Source: Rubripirellula sp. (GTDB lineage: Bacteria > Planctomycetota > Planctomycetia > Pirellulales > Pirellulaceae). From it: 34,358 nt of DNA. The notes under the pieces are model-generated. The model did not search any database. It worked only from the letters and a program-made list of their open reading frames with translations, and was not told the DNA's origin. Made by a program: the position numbers and the translations under genes. Below, piece after piece: positions 1-7,999 of this stretch (positions are counted from its first letter, which is position 1; the number at the start of each line of letters is the position of its first letter). Where the stretch lies: contig JAAXJB010000013.1 of assembly GCA_012270065.1 (NCBI GenBank), positions 1 through 34,358 on the forward strand. The letters are read 5' to 3'.

Positions 1-6
1 CCAGGT

Positions 7-1836
7 TTGGCGGCTTTCGCGGGCGGTTCAAGGAGGCGTCGAGTACAAGTTGGATTGGCGGTTTGGTGGCTGCTGGGAGCCGGATGTGTAACGCGACTGC
101 GTGCAGAAGGCCCCGGAGACGAAGTGCCCGGGCGTTTCGACGAATATGGCATGCTCATGCTCGAACGCCCGAAATTGGAATTGATCCCAGGACAGGAATT
201 GGGATTTCCCGCAGGTCTGGTTGATCTTTGGATGCGGGCCTTGAAACGTGATGAGCCTGAATTTCAGCGGCTCATTATCGATACCATGGCGATGGCACAT
301 GCGGAGAATCTGCAAGGGCTCGAGGTTGCTACTGAGCGCCTCGTTGCGCTCGATTCCGCCGAGAATCAGGATCTCGATGTGCTCCGCGCATCAGTGCAGA
401 CCCTGATTGTCCTTGATATCAGAGAGCATCAGGATCTGTTCGCAAAGCTTGCCTTGGCGAAAGGCGCTCCGATTTCCGAAATTGTGGAGCCTGCGCTTGC
501 TCAATGGGCTTCCAAAGCGATGGAGGATGCCTGGCTCAAGAGGGTTCAGGAACAGGCAGCAAGCCCAAGCCAGATGATTCTTGCTATGAATGGCTTGGCA
601 GCGATCAAGTGTTCGGCAGCAGGTGATGCGCTGCAAACACTCGTGCTCAATACGAGTGCATTGCGGAGAGTCCGCCTCGCGGCAGCGGAAGCGTTGGCCA
701 GCATTGCACCTCAGTGGCAGGTTGATCTGGCTTCCAAACTGCATGCAAGAACACCGGGACAGCTTCTTGATTCCCTGATGGCGTTATCCGTTTTGAAGGG
801 CAACCAGACGCAGGAGGCTGTGGATCTTCTTGAAAAAATTGTGCAGGAAAAAAATCAGAATAGTGCTGTGTTGGCTGGAACGCTCGAGCAACTTTACAGC
901 ATCGACTACAAACTCTTGCTACCACATGTCAGAGGGTTGGTGACGAGTCGGGATTCAAGTGTTCGACTGTGGTGTGCCCGTGCATTGGCTGATGCAAGGA
1001 GATCAGAGGATATTCCGGTGATGGCGGGTCTTCTGAATGATTCGAACCCGGGGCTGCGTTCCTTCATGAGTGGTTCGCTCGTCGATTTTGGTAAGACGGA
1101 GGAGTTGCGACCCGCGGTCATTGGGGAAGTTGAGAAAATCCTCGCGGGTACCAACTGGCGGGGATGCGAGCAGGCATGTGTTGTTTTGGGGCGTTTGGAT
1201 CATGAGCCAGCAGCTGAACGAATGGTCGAACTGCTGGGGAATCCGAGAGGCGACGTCAAGGTTGCTGCTGCCTGGGGATTGACTCAATTGCGAGTTGCTG
1301 CTGTTCTGCCCGACATGCTTGATCATGCGGAGAGTGTTTATGAGGGTTTGTCTTCGAAACAACTCAACGCGGGGATGCCCGGTGTTACATTGCATCTTGC
1401 ACACCTGTTTATCGCCTTCGGCGACCAGAATTACACTGAATCGGAACCACTCTTGGTAAAAATGATTCCCAAGAGCTATGACTACGGCGAGTTTGCTCGT
1501 CCTGCAGCAGTCTGGGCCTTGGGAGTTTTCCATCAGAACGAGCCGGATTGTCCCCTTGTACCAAAGCTGGTGGACAGATTACTGGACGATTTTTCGATGG
1601 TTCCAGAAATAGAGCTGGTTCGCATCATGTGTGCGGTGAGTCTGGGTCGCATGAAAGCTGCGTCTGCTAATGCTGATCTCGTCAAATTTTCCGGACAAAC
1701 CAATCTGTTGGGGAGCGCGACGCGTTGGGGCATCCGGGAGATCACTGGCGATGAGGTTCCGCTACCGAAACAGGAAGTTACCTCGAATACCAAGAATCAG
1801 TGGTTTCTCACACCACTGACCCCGGAATCTGATTGA
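7..1836 (+). CDS. Secreted HEAT-repeat protein (5' end uncertain)
   Basis: The 609-residue protein consists mostly of short paired helices of HEAT/armadillo type. Examples are segments around residues 195-240, 310-360 and 385-435 with alternating Leu/Ala heptads such as RLAAAEALASIA and VKVAAAWGLTQL. Such repeats are protein-binding scaffolds; no catalytic motif is visible. The N-terminus has four consecutive Arg, then a hydrophobic stretch (LAVWWLLGAG), then a possible signal peptidase site after LRA, so export is likely. GAGC could be a weak lipobox, but the -3 residue is Gly. The TTG at position 7 is the first in-window start. The frame stays open to base 1, so the true start may lie upstream of the window. 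HEAT repeats are also common inside planctomycete cytochrome dehydrogenases such as the convergent neighbour, but this protein has no CxxCH. The exact function is unknown. Confidence 0.8.
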   Translation: MAAFAGGSRRRRVQVGLAVWWLLGAGCVTRLRAEGPGDEVPGRFDEYGMLMLERPKLELIPGQELGFPAGLVDLWMRALKRDEPEFQRLIIDTMAMAHAENLQGLEVATERLVALDSAENQDLDVLRASVQTLIVLDIREHQDLFAKLALAKGAPISEIVEPALAQWASKAMEDAWLKRVQEQAASPSQMILAMNGLAAIKCSAAGDALQTLVLNTSALRRVRLAAAEALASIAPQWQVDLASKLHARTPGQLLDSLMALSVLKGNQTQEAVDLLEKIVQEKNQNSAVLAGTLEQLYSIDYKLLLPHVRGLVTSRDSSVRLWCARALADARRSEDIPVMAGLLNDSNPGLRSFMSGSLVDFGKTEELRPAVIGEVEKILAGTNWRGCEQACVVLGRLDHEPAAERMVELLGNPRGDVKVAAAWGLTQLRVAAVLPDMLDHAESVYEGLSSKQLNAGMPGVTLHLAHLFIAFGDQNYTESEPLLVKMIPKSYDYGEFARPAAVWALGVFHQNEPDCPLVPKLVDRLLDDFSMVPEIELVRIMCAVSLGRMKAASANADLVKFSGQTNLLGSATRWGIREITGDEVPLPKQEVTSNTKNQWFLTPLTPESD

Positions 1837-2027
1837 ATTGCAAATCCGGTCCGGTCATCAGTGTGCTTGAATCCTTGCATCGGGCTTTTCGTTTTCTTCT
1901 TCTGAGTGCCAGAGCGGCGATTGCATCCCTGCAGCAGTGTTTCTGCTCCACTGAATCGATATTTTTATTAGCCTGGCGACCAGCTGTCAGGCAAGGTGAA
2001 CCCGTTCCGAGTGATCTGCCGTTGCTG

Positions 2028-5000
2028 TCATTTGTTTACGTCGGGCATGAGGGGGATCTGCTTTTCACTTTGCATGTAAGCGAAAAGGTCACGGACTTGC
2101 TGCTCACTCAGATTCTCCAGTAGCCCTTCCGGCATGAGCGATGTTTCTTGTTGTTGTCTTCGCTCGATGGATGCGATGGGAAAGGATTCGCGTCTGTCAG
2201 CTGTCTGGATCGTAATGGTTTGATTGTCCTCACGGACGGGGATGCCAGTCATGACTCGACCATCGTCGAGCAGAAAAACAGACTGTCTCATTCCTCGTGG
2301 TACGATGCGGCTTGGATCGATAAGGTTATCCAGCAAGTAATCGATGCTGTCACGATTGGAACCTGTCAGGTCCGGGCCGACATCCTGACCTTGTCCGTAC
2401 ATCTTGTGGCAGTTGGCGCACAACCTGTTGAAAAGCAATCTTCCGTTTGGCAGATCCGGTGGAATTTGCGCCGCGTGGGTTGATTGTCCCTGATGAGTTC
2501 CAAGTGCAATTGATCGATAATGGTCAATTCGCTTTTCCTTTTCCTTGCTCGACGTACGCACAGCCCCCCAGTGTTCGGCGAGGAGTCTGTTCACTTCTGG
2601 GACACCGAGGTTGGCGATCCGGCTTGCCGTGCCAGCGGGGATATCCACTGCGGCAATCTTCCCATCGGCGATCCCTTGCAACAGAGAGATGGCATATTCG
2701 GGACGTGACGCGAGCGTTTCAATGATTGCCGGTCTGTGGTCGTGTTTGGCGTTGCCGTACATGTTCAGTAGTTGTTCGGGTGCCTTGGTTGAGGCGTGTT
2801 GTGCAAGGCCCCGGATTGCATCAGCACCGACAATTCGATCGGACTTGAGCGAAAGCAGTGTTCGATTCAGTTGCTCTGTGCCGGTTTCAATAACGACTTT
2901 GAGTGCCTGTCTGCGGGCCGCAGGATCAGCGTCTTTGTCTTGTGCGAGTTTCAGAAGTGAATCAACCGTCCTGCCATCTCCAAACAGCACGAGAAGCTCA
3001 TTGGCAAGAGCCTTGATGCGCGGGTTGCCAACATTTTGGTGCAGTTGCAGGAGCGTTAACCAATGCGGCTGCGCGGTAAGTTTGCGACGTCCACGAAATG
3101 CGTGTGTCATGCCCTCAAGATAGTCAATGGCTCGATCCGGGGAGGCTTTGGCAGCAGCAACAAGTAGCGTGGAAATGTATTGCGGATGGCTGTCGATTTC
3201 GGACGCCAGACGACGGGCCGTGTGACGCCTCAGCAGAGGCATGTATGTGTTTTGGGCTAACTGGATCGCCTGTTTTGGGTTGTCCATCACTGCGGATTCA
3301 ATCCCATACCAGATCAGCAGCGGTTGCACTCGGTCACCGACATCGTCTTGCTGCATCGCAAGTTTCTCGGCGAGGGGCCAACGACGTTGCAGCGGCAGCT
3401 TTTGCAGTGCTGATGCGAGGAAAAGCCTTACCAGCGGTGAGGTTTCAGTTTCTGCAAGTTTTGTGAACGAATTTGCAACATGATTCACTTGTTCGGGGGA
3501 ATCAGTGAGTAGCTGTACTGCCCACAGCCGTATGTGGGCACTTGGATGGTTCAGAAGCTGAAGTAGCCAGGGCTCGGGGGCCGCGTTGATACTTGCCAGG
3601 CACCAAAGCGCTCTCAGTTTTCGGGTGACGTCGACATCGCCATGGAAGATGACCATTAGTTCTTTCACGGCTTGGTCCATGTTCTGATCCGAATTCGCCA
3701 TCTCCTGTAAACGTCGGCGGGCGTGGCGTACAAACCAGTCATTTTGGTCTAGTTGTAAGCGCACGAGCTGCTCAGGGTCCGCACGGACCAATTGTTCAAT
3801 TGTCGCGCTGCTGGGTTTCGAGTTGTGGCGACCAGTGTAAATGATCTTGTAGATTCTTCCGCTTGTGCGGTGCACACCATCACGGTCATGGCATTCTCCC
3901 AAGTCAGACCAGTCGGTGAGATAAACATCACCATCTGGACCATATTTGAGTTCAACGCCGCGAAACCATGGGTCGTTCGCAATCAGAAAGTCTTTGCCAT
4001 GTGTCGCACGATAGCTGTTGCCCTCGCGGATTAAATTGTCCATGTTCACGCGCCGTCCGTGAGTGTTGCACATGAATATGGCATTGTGAAAACTGCTGGG
4101 CCACTTACCGCCTTGATAGATCATGCCGCCGGCATGTGAGTGTCCGCCACCATGTGAGTCGTGTCGACCGTCGTACTTCTTGCGATTTGCGTTGTTGGTG
4201 ACGCCCGGTTGGCCCTTGGTATCCCAGTGGAAATGATCAGCAGTCGGGCCGATGAGTTCGTACAGGTGTGGATTGAAGTCATCTCCGAACATCCGCTGAT
4301 AATGCGCCCCCGGTACGACGTGCCATAGGTGATTGATCACGTTGTTTGTGAAAAACCACTGACCGTGCTGGTCGTAGTCGAGGCCCCACGGGTTGGTCGT
4401 GCCATGGGTGACAACTTCAAACTTCTGACGAGTAGGATGATAACGCCAAATGGAACAGTTGAGCTTTGTGCTCTTTCCCTCGGGAGAATCTGCCGTCCTG
4501 ACGTGGGATGTATCGGTAATGCCGTGTCGCCCATAAAGCCAACCATCAGGGCCCCAGCGAAGCCCGTTCACCATGTTGTGCCGTGCACGTGTACTGAACC
4601 CATCAAGCAACGCGATGGGGGCACTGTCGGGGACATCGTTCCTGTCACGGTCAGGAATGAAAAGCAGATTTGGAGCTGAGGTAACCCAAACACCACCAAA
4701 GCCAAGTGTGATACCAGTGACTCGTTGACCCTCGTCCCAGAATATCTTTCGGTGATCGTGTTCACCATCGCCATCGGTGTCCTCGAGGATCACGATACGA
4801 TCTTTCAGGTTCAGATCGTAATCACCCTGATAGGTATAGCATTCTACTACCCACAGACGGCCTTGATCATCAAATTCAAATGCGATGGGTTGGTGTACGT
4901 CTGGTTCCCCCGCAAAAAGTCGGATGTGAAAATCCTCCGGAACAGTAATTTTTGCGACCGACTGTTCAGGGGTGGGAGGATGTTGACCCGCGGGTTGCGT

Positions 5001-5219
5001 ATTGACTGCGTATTCGGAGTCAGACTTTTGGGCTAAAAGACCCTGAACTGGGATATGACAGAAAAGCACGAATAAAATAACGCAACCGCTCGCTCGCCCG
5101 CTTAGTGTGTTGAATGAAAAAAGCTGTTGCGGATGCCTCAACCAGATGGGATGAAGGGAAAGCTTGAGGAATTCACCGCATGAGACTTCGTGCTGCGGAG
5201 TACTTTTCTGTTTCAGCAT
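2028..5219 (-). CDS. PVC-type membrane-bound dehydrogenase with HEAT repeats and C-terminal heme domain
   Basis: This large exported protein matches the Pirellula/Verrucomicrobium dehydrogenase architecture (TIGR02604 N-terminal domain, TIGR02603 heme domain). The N-terminal half is a sugar-dehydrogenase-like beta-propeller (motifs FEFDDQGRLWVVE, LRWGPDGWLYGRHG, LKYGPDGDVYLTDWSD). HEAT-like helices fill the middle. A single c-type heme site, CANCH, lies about 125 residues from the C-terminus, followed by the typical VGPDLTGSNRDSIDYLLDNLIDPS block. The protein is presumably periplasmic and passes electrons from an unknown substrate to the heme. The open frame extends to a TTG at 5285. The ATG at 5219 is chosen here; a TTG at 5141 would place the signal segment (CVILFVLFCHIPVQGLLAQ) nearer the N-terminus and is equally possible. 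None of these starts has a clear Shine-Dalgarno. A short leader ORF ends 16 bases upstream of the ATG. Confidence 0.9.
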   Translation of the reverse strand: MLKQKSTPQHEVSCGEFLKLSLHPIWLRHPQQLFSFNTLSGRASGCVILFVLFCHIPVQGLLAQKSDSEYAVNTQPAGQHPPTPEQSVAKITVPEDFHIRLFAGEPDVHQPIAFEFDDQGRLWVVECYTYQGDYDLNLKDRIVILEDTDGDGEHDHRKIFWDEGQRVTGITLGFGGVWVTSAPNLLFIPDRDRNDVPDSAPIALLDGFSTRARHNMVNGLRWGPDGWLYGRHGITDTSHVRTADSPEGKSTKLNCSIWRYHPTRQKFEVVTHGTTNPWGLDYDQHGQWFFTNNVINHLWHVVPGAHYQRMFGDDFNPHLYELIGPTADHFHWDTKGQPGVTNNANRKKYDGRHDSHGGGHSHAGGMIYQGGKWPSSFHNAIFMCNTHGRRVNMDNLIREGNSYRATHGKDFLIANDPWFRGVELKYGPDGDVYLTDWSDLGECHDRDGVHRTSGRIYKIIYTGRHNSKPSSATIEQLVRADPEQLVRLQLDQNDWFVRHARRRLQEMANSDQNMDQAVKELMVIFHGDVDVTRKLRALWCLASINAAPEPWLLQLLNHPSAHIRLWAVQLLTDSPEQVNHVANSFTKLAETETSPLVRLFLASALQKLPLQRRWPLAEKLAMQQDDVGDRVQPLLIWYGIESAVMDNPKQAIQLAQNTYMPLLRRHTARRLASEIDSHPQYISTLLVAAAKASPDRAIDYLEGMTHAFRGRRKLTAQPHWLTLLQLHQNVGNPRIKALANELLVLFGDGRTVDSLLKLAQDKDADPAARRQALKVVIETGTEQLNRTLLSLKSDRIVGADAIRGLAQHASTKAPEQLLNMYGNAKHDHRPAIIETLASRPEYAISLLQGIADGKIAAVDIPAGTASRIANLGVPEVNRLLAEHWGAVRTSSKEKEKRIDHYRSIALGTHQGQSTHAAQIPPDLPNGRLLFNRLCANCHKMYGQGQDVGPDLTGSNRDSIDYLLDNLIDPSRIVPRGMRQSVFLLDDGRVMTGIPVREDNQTITIQTADRRESFPIASIERRQQQETSLMPEGLLENLSEQQVRDLFAYMQSEKQIPLMPDVNK

Positions 5220-5235
5220 TTGGGATGGAACTGGG

Positions 5236-5298
5236 CTACGTGGAATGAGGTGATATGGGCCTGCTGTTGTGATACTGTCCACCAAGTGTCGATTTCAT
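5236..5298 (-). CDS. Possible 20-residue leader peptide before the dehydrogenase gene
   Basis: On the minus strand an ATG at 5298 follows a purine-rich AAAGGA (5302-5307), which is a far better ribosome site than any start of the downstream dehydrogenase has. The frame runs 20 codons (MKSTLGGQYHNSRPISPHST) to a TAG at 5236-5238, 16 bases before the ATG at 5219. This layout would suit a translationally coupled leader, but it could be chance. The peptide has no recognisable attenuation codon run. Confidence 0.25.
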   Translation of the reverse strand: MKSTLGGQYHNSRPISPHST

Positions 5299-5858
5299 TT
5301 TTCCTTTGCGCTGGTAAGCACTGGAAACAGTCTGCCCGCTCGTTGGTGGAGTGAAAACCTGAAAAACAGTCAGTTGGGCAGGCTGGTCTTGGACGCGGGA
5401 AACATTGTTCGGATTACTTCTGGTGGTTTCTGACCTTCAAATCCCACGGCCCCAATCCTCCCTGCCAAAAACTGAAACTTCTGCTTCTTGCTGGGAGCCT
5501 CAGGATACCTCATGTGTCTGTACTGGTTGGGTTCGCTGCGAATTTACACTGTGTTTCACGCAAAGCAGGTTGCAGATTACCCAGATGGAACGAACGCGCC
5601 TTTCCGAGCAGATGTTGGATTGTCTTGACGAATGAAACTTGTCCGGCCGAAGCGGGGCGTTAAGCTGGCGTTGCACGACTTGGATGCGGGGGAAGGGTTC
5701 AGCAGGTTTTAAACCCGGTGTACCCGAAACACCGTGTAAATGTTGCTGTTTTCGAGATGTTTTGCAGCAGATCGATTACGGTGGATGGATCTCGGCGAAC
5801 CCGGCAGGATTGACGCGGAGAAGATCATTCGAAAGAGCAGGGAATTTTGAGGCTTCAG
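5299..5858. other. Divergent intergenic region, about 560 bp
   Basis: This gap lies between the divergent dehydrogenase and DUF1571 genes, so it should hold both promoters. Two open frames (5405-5635 and 5639-5872, plus strand) translate to low-complexity Cys/Arg/Ser-rich sequence with no family resemblance and no Shine-Dalgarno, so I do not call them. A 6-bp inverted repeat, CGGTGT (5716-5721) with ACACCG (5729-5734) and a 7-base loop, sits next to the palindrome GGTTTTAAACC. No convincing terminator or RNA gene is seen. Confidence 0.5.
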
Positions 5859-6707
5859 ATGTCGAGATTTAGCTTGCGGGTGCGATTGCTGCTTCCATCG
5901 CTGGTACTGGTTTTTCTGTCAGAGGGGAGTCTGTTTGCGGAGGGACTTTCCACCGAGGGTGACGTTGGTCCCTCGCACCCTTTGGCAGCAACAATTCAGT
6001 TTGCAGAAGCACGGCAGAGCTTCATCCGCGAGAACGTGCGAACTTATTCGTGTCAGTTGATCAAACGTGAACGCATTGGTGGAAGACTGCAGGCATACCA
6101 GTATGCCGATGTCCAGGTGCACTGTGGAAATCAGGATTCCGGAGAGTCTGCGTCACCAATGTCGGTGTTGATGCGATTTCAAGGTCCCGCGAAATTGAAG
6201 GGACGTCTCGTTCTATTCACCGAAGGCGAGAACGACGGTCAGGCTTGTGTGCGAATGGGTGGAACCGGACTCTTCAAGAATGTTGAACTGAAAGTGGATC
6301 CACATGGCGAGGCGGCACGGCGGGAAAGCCGTTATCCAATCACAGACATTGGCTTTGACCGAATCATGCAGCGTCTAATCGATCTGGCACAGGCCGACTT
6401 GCGTGCGGATCCGAAAGCACTCAACACGGTGGTCACCTACTTTCAAAATGCGAAGTTGAAGGACCGGAGTTGCACGCATATTCAAGTCGTTCATCCGCAG
6501 CACAGAGAAGGGTTCAGCTTTCACAAAGCGAGTCTTTATGTGGACGATGAACTGAAGGTTCCTGTGAGGCTTGTGGTTTTCGACTGGCCAGAGGAAAAGG
6601 GTGGAAAGCCAAGGTTGATCGAAGAATACAACTATATGAATCTGAAGTTGAATGTAGATCTGGAAAAGAATCTTTTTCAGAAATCACGATATTTCAATGA
6701 TGAATGA
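5859..6707 (+). CDS. Exported DUF1571 family protein
   Basis: The protein fits the planctomycete DUF1571 family. After a signal peptide (RVRLLLPSLVLVFLSEGSLFA) it has the family opening block, here RTYSCQLIKRERIGGRLQAY. Then come VLMRFQGPAKLKGR, a Gly-rich section around MGGTGLFKNVELKVDPHG, the SRYPITDIGF block, and a C-terminal region with VYVDD-like strand patterns and EEYNYMNLKLN. The biochemical role is unknown; the fold is probably beta-rich, and similar proteins are usually annotated as exported or lipid-binding-like. ATG 5859 is preferred over the in-frame TTG at 5847, because the purine-rich AGAGCAGGGAA lies 14-24 bases before it and overlaps the TTG. The stop is 1 bp from the stop of the convergent serine hydrolase gene. 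Confidence 0.85.
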   Translation: MSRFSLRVRLLLPSLVLVFLSEGSLFAEGLSTEGDVGPSHPLAATIQFAEARQSFIRENVRTYSCQLIKRERIGGRLQAYQYADVQVHCGNQDSGESASPMSVLMRFQGPAKLKGRLVLFTEGENDGQACVRMGGTGLFKNVELKVDPHGEAARRESRYPITDIGFDRIMQRLIDLAQADLRADPKALNTVVTYFQNAKLKDRSCTHIQVVHPQHREGFSFHKASLYVDDELKVPVRLVVFDWPEEKGGKPRLIEEYNYMNLKLNVDLEKNLFQKSRYFNDE

Positions 6708-6708
6708 A

Positions 6709-7848
6709 TCAATGAACAGTGAGAGATTGCTTTTGATCCATGGCTTGCTTGATTTGCATGCGGAGTGTCGAAGTCGTTTCGTGATCTGATGGATCCGCAA
6801 GAGTCCAGGTGGCAATCGTGTATCCGCCAGTGGACAGATTGAGTCTTATCGTCGATTGAGATGGCGGAAGAGAGCCGTTGTGCATCAGAATTTTCTGTTG
6901 TCCTGTGAGTTGGTGCGTCCAACCATTGCCATAATTCTGATCGTGATAGGGGAGTGACAGATAGGCTTCCCACTGGCGTTGTCGCATCAGTCGGGAACTG
7001 CCGATCGTTCCGCCATTGGCAACCATGCGGACGAAACGCTGCAGGTCACTGGCAGTTGTATGGATACTGCCACCGACGAGCGGCAAACGCAACTCGTCGC
7101 CATATTGATGAGGAGCTCGGGTACCTTTGCTTCCTCCTGTTGCAACGGGTGAGTTAGAGTGGGTCGGAAAATAGGTGGTCGATCTCATTCCCAGTGGTTT
7201 GCAGAGATATTTTTGCAGAAGTGCTTCAATCGACTGGTTGGTTGCTTTTTCGGCGATTCGCCCGAGGAGGCAGTAGCCAGCACCACTGTAGGCATAACGC
7301 TCGCCGGGTTTTGCCGACAATGGAAAATCACAGATCTGAAGGCTTGCTTCGGATAGAGACAGTGTGAAATCCCGGATTGGTTTCAGTTGTGCCCGCGTCA
7401 GTCGGTGTTTCTGCGTATAGATTCCACCTCGGTGAGTTAGCAACTCCTGAACGCTGGGCGATCTCACCGGTGTCCCGTTTTCCAATTCAAGTCTGCCGAG
7501 GCACGGCAGCCACTGGTCGGCGGGTTCGTTGAGCTCAAGAATCTCCCTGTCGATCAGAATGAAAAGCAGGCACGCAACCACTGGTTTTGAACATGACCCA
7601 ATGCAGAATTTTGTGTTCTGGGTGACTGGATTCTGTTGATTGGGACTGTCGAATCCGTAATTCGAAGTTGGTGCTGGTGATCCTCGTGTCGATCCCTCGA
7701 TAAGTTGGGCCCCCACAATGGCCTTTCTTTTCAGTGAGTCGCTGAACAGTTTTTGCAAACTTGACTCGTTGGCGGCGCAGAAATTGCCGGCATGGAGGAA
7801 TATCATCAGCGGGGCGAGGTAGTGCAGCATTGAAGGTGTTTTTGCCAT
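6709..7848 (-). CDS. Beta-lactamase-fold serine hydrolase (class C-like)
   Basis: The protein belongs to the beta-lactamase/DD-peptidase/esterase fold (PF00144). Counting from the chosen ATG at 7848, the nucleophile motif SxxK is S85-C-S-K88. The second motif is Y187-S-G rather than the usual Y-x-N, within RYAYSGAGYCLLGRI. A third-motif candidate is HNGSLP near the C-terminus. A hydrophobic N-terminus (MLHYLAPLMIFLHAGNFCA) indicates export. Family members include penicillin-binding proteins, esterases and D-aminopeptidases; substrate cannot be assigned. The frame extends to 7917, but a start there would bury the signal peptide, so the ATG at 7848 is preferred. It lies tail to tail with the DUF1571 gene, without room for a separate terminator. 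The Asn-to-Gly change in motif 2 may alter specificity; it does not prove inactivity. Confidence 0.85.
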   Translation of the reverse strand: MAKTPSMLHYLAPLMIFLHAGNFCAANESSLQKLFSDSLKRKAIVGAQLIEGSTRGSPAPTSNYGFDSPNQQNPVTQNTKFCIGSCSKPVVACLLFILIDREILELNEPADQWLPCLGRLELENGTPVRSPSVQELLTHRGGIYTQKHRLTRAQLKPIRDFTLSLSEASLQICDFPLSAKPGERYAYSGAGYCLLGRIAEKATNQSIEALLQKYLCKPLGMRSTTYFPTHSNSPVATGGSKGTRAPHQYGDELRLPLVGGSIHTTASDLQRFVRMVANGGTIGSSRLMRQRQWEAYLSLPYHDQNYGNGWTHQLTGQQKILMHNGSLPPSQSTIRLNLSTGGYTIATWTLADPSDHETTSTLRMQIKQAMDQKQSLTVH

Positions 7849-7999
7849 TTTCACCACGGGATGAGGGAGTGCGGCAGTCAGCAGAGCCGGGTAATGTTTC
7901 GCAACATGGCGAAGCATGGAATTCTCATGTGGTTGTCGACCGACACTTGACTGGTCATCATTCTACTGAATGTGATCCGTCTTTTTCTTCCGTTGGACA

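Noticed and set aside
1003-1533. A 176-residue minus-strand ORF inside the HEAT-repeat gene
   Set aside because: It is antisense to an intact, well-supported gene and has no family pattern.
5405-5872. Two small ORFs between the dehydrogenase and DUF1571 genes
   Set aside because: Skewed Cys/Arg composition, no ribosome site, and the second overlaps the DUF1571 start in another frame.
6709-7848. A classical beta-lactamase resistance gene
   Set aside because: The fold and SxxK fit, but the YxN motif is YSG and family members include many esterases and peptidases; no evidence for antibiotic hydrolysis.
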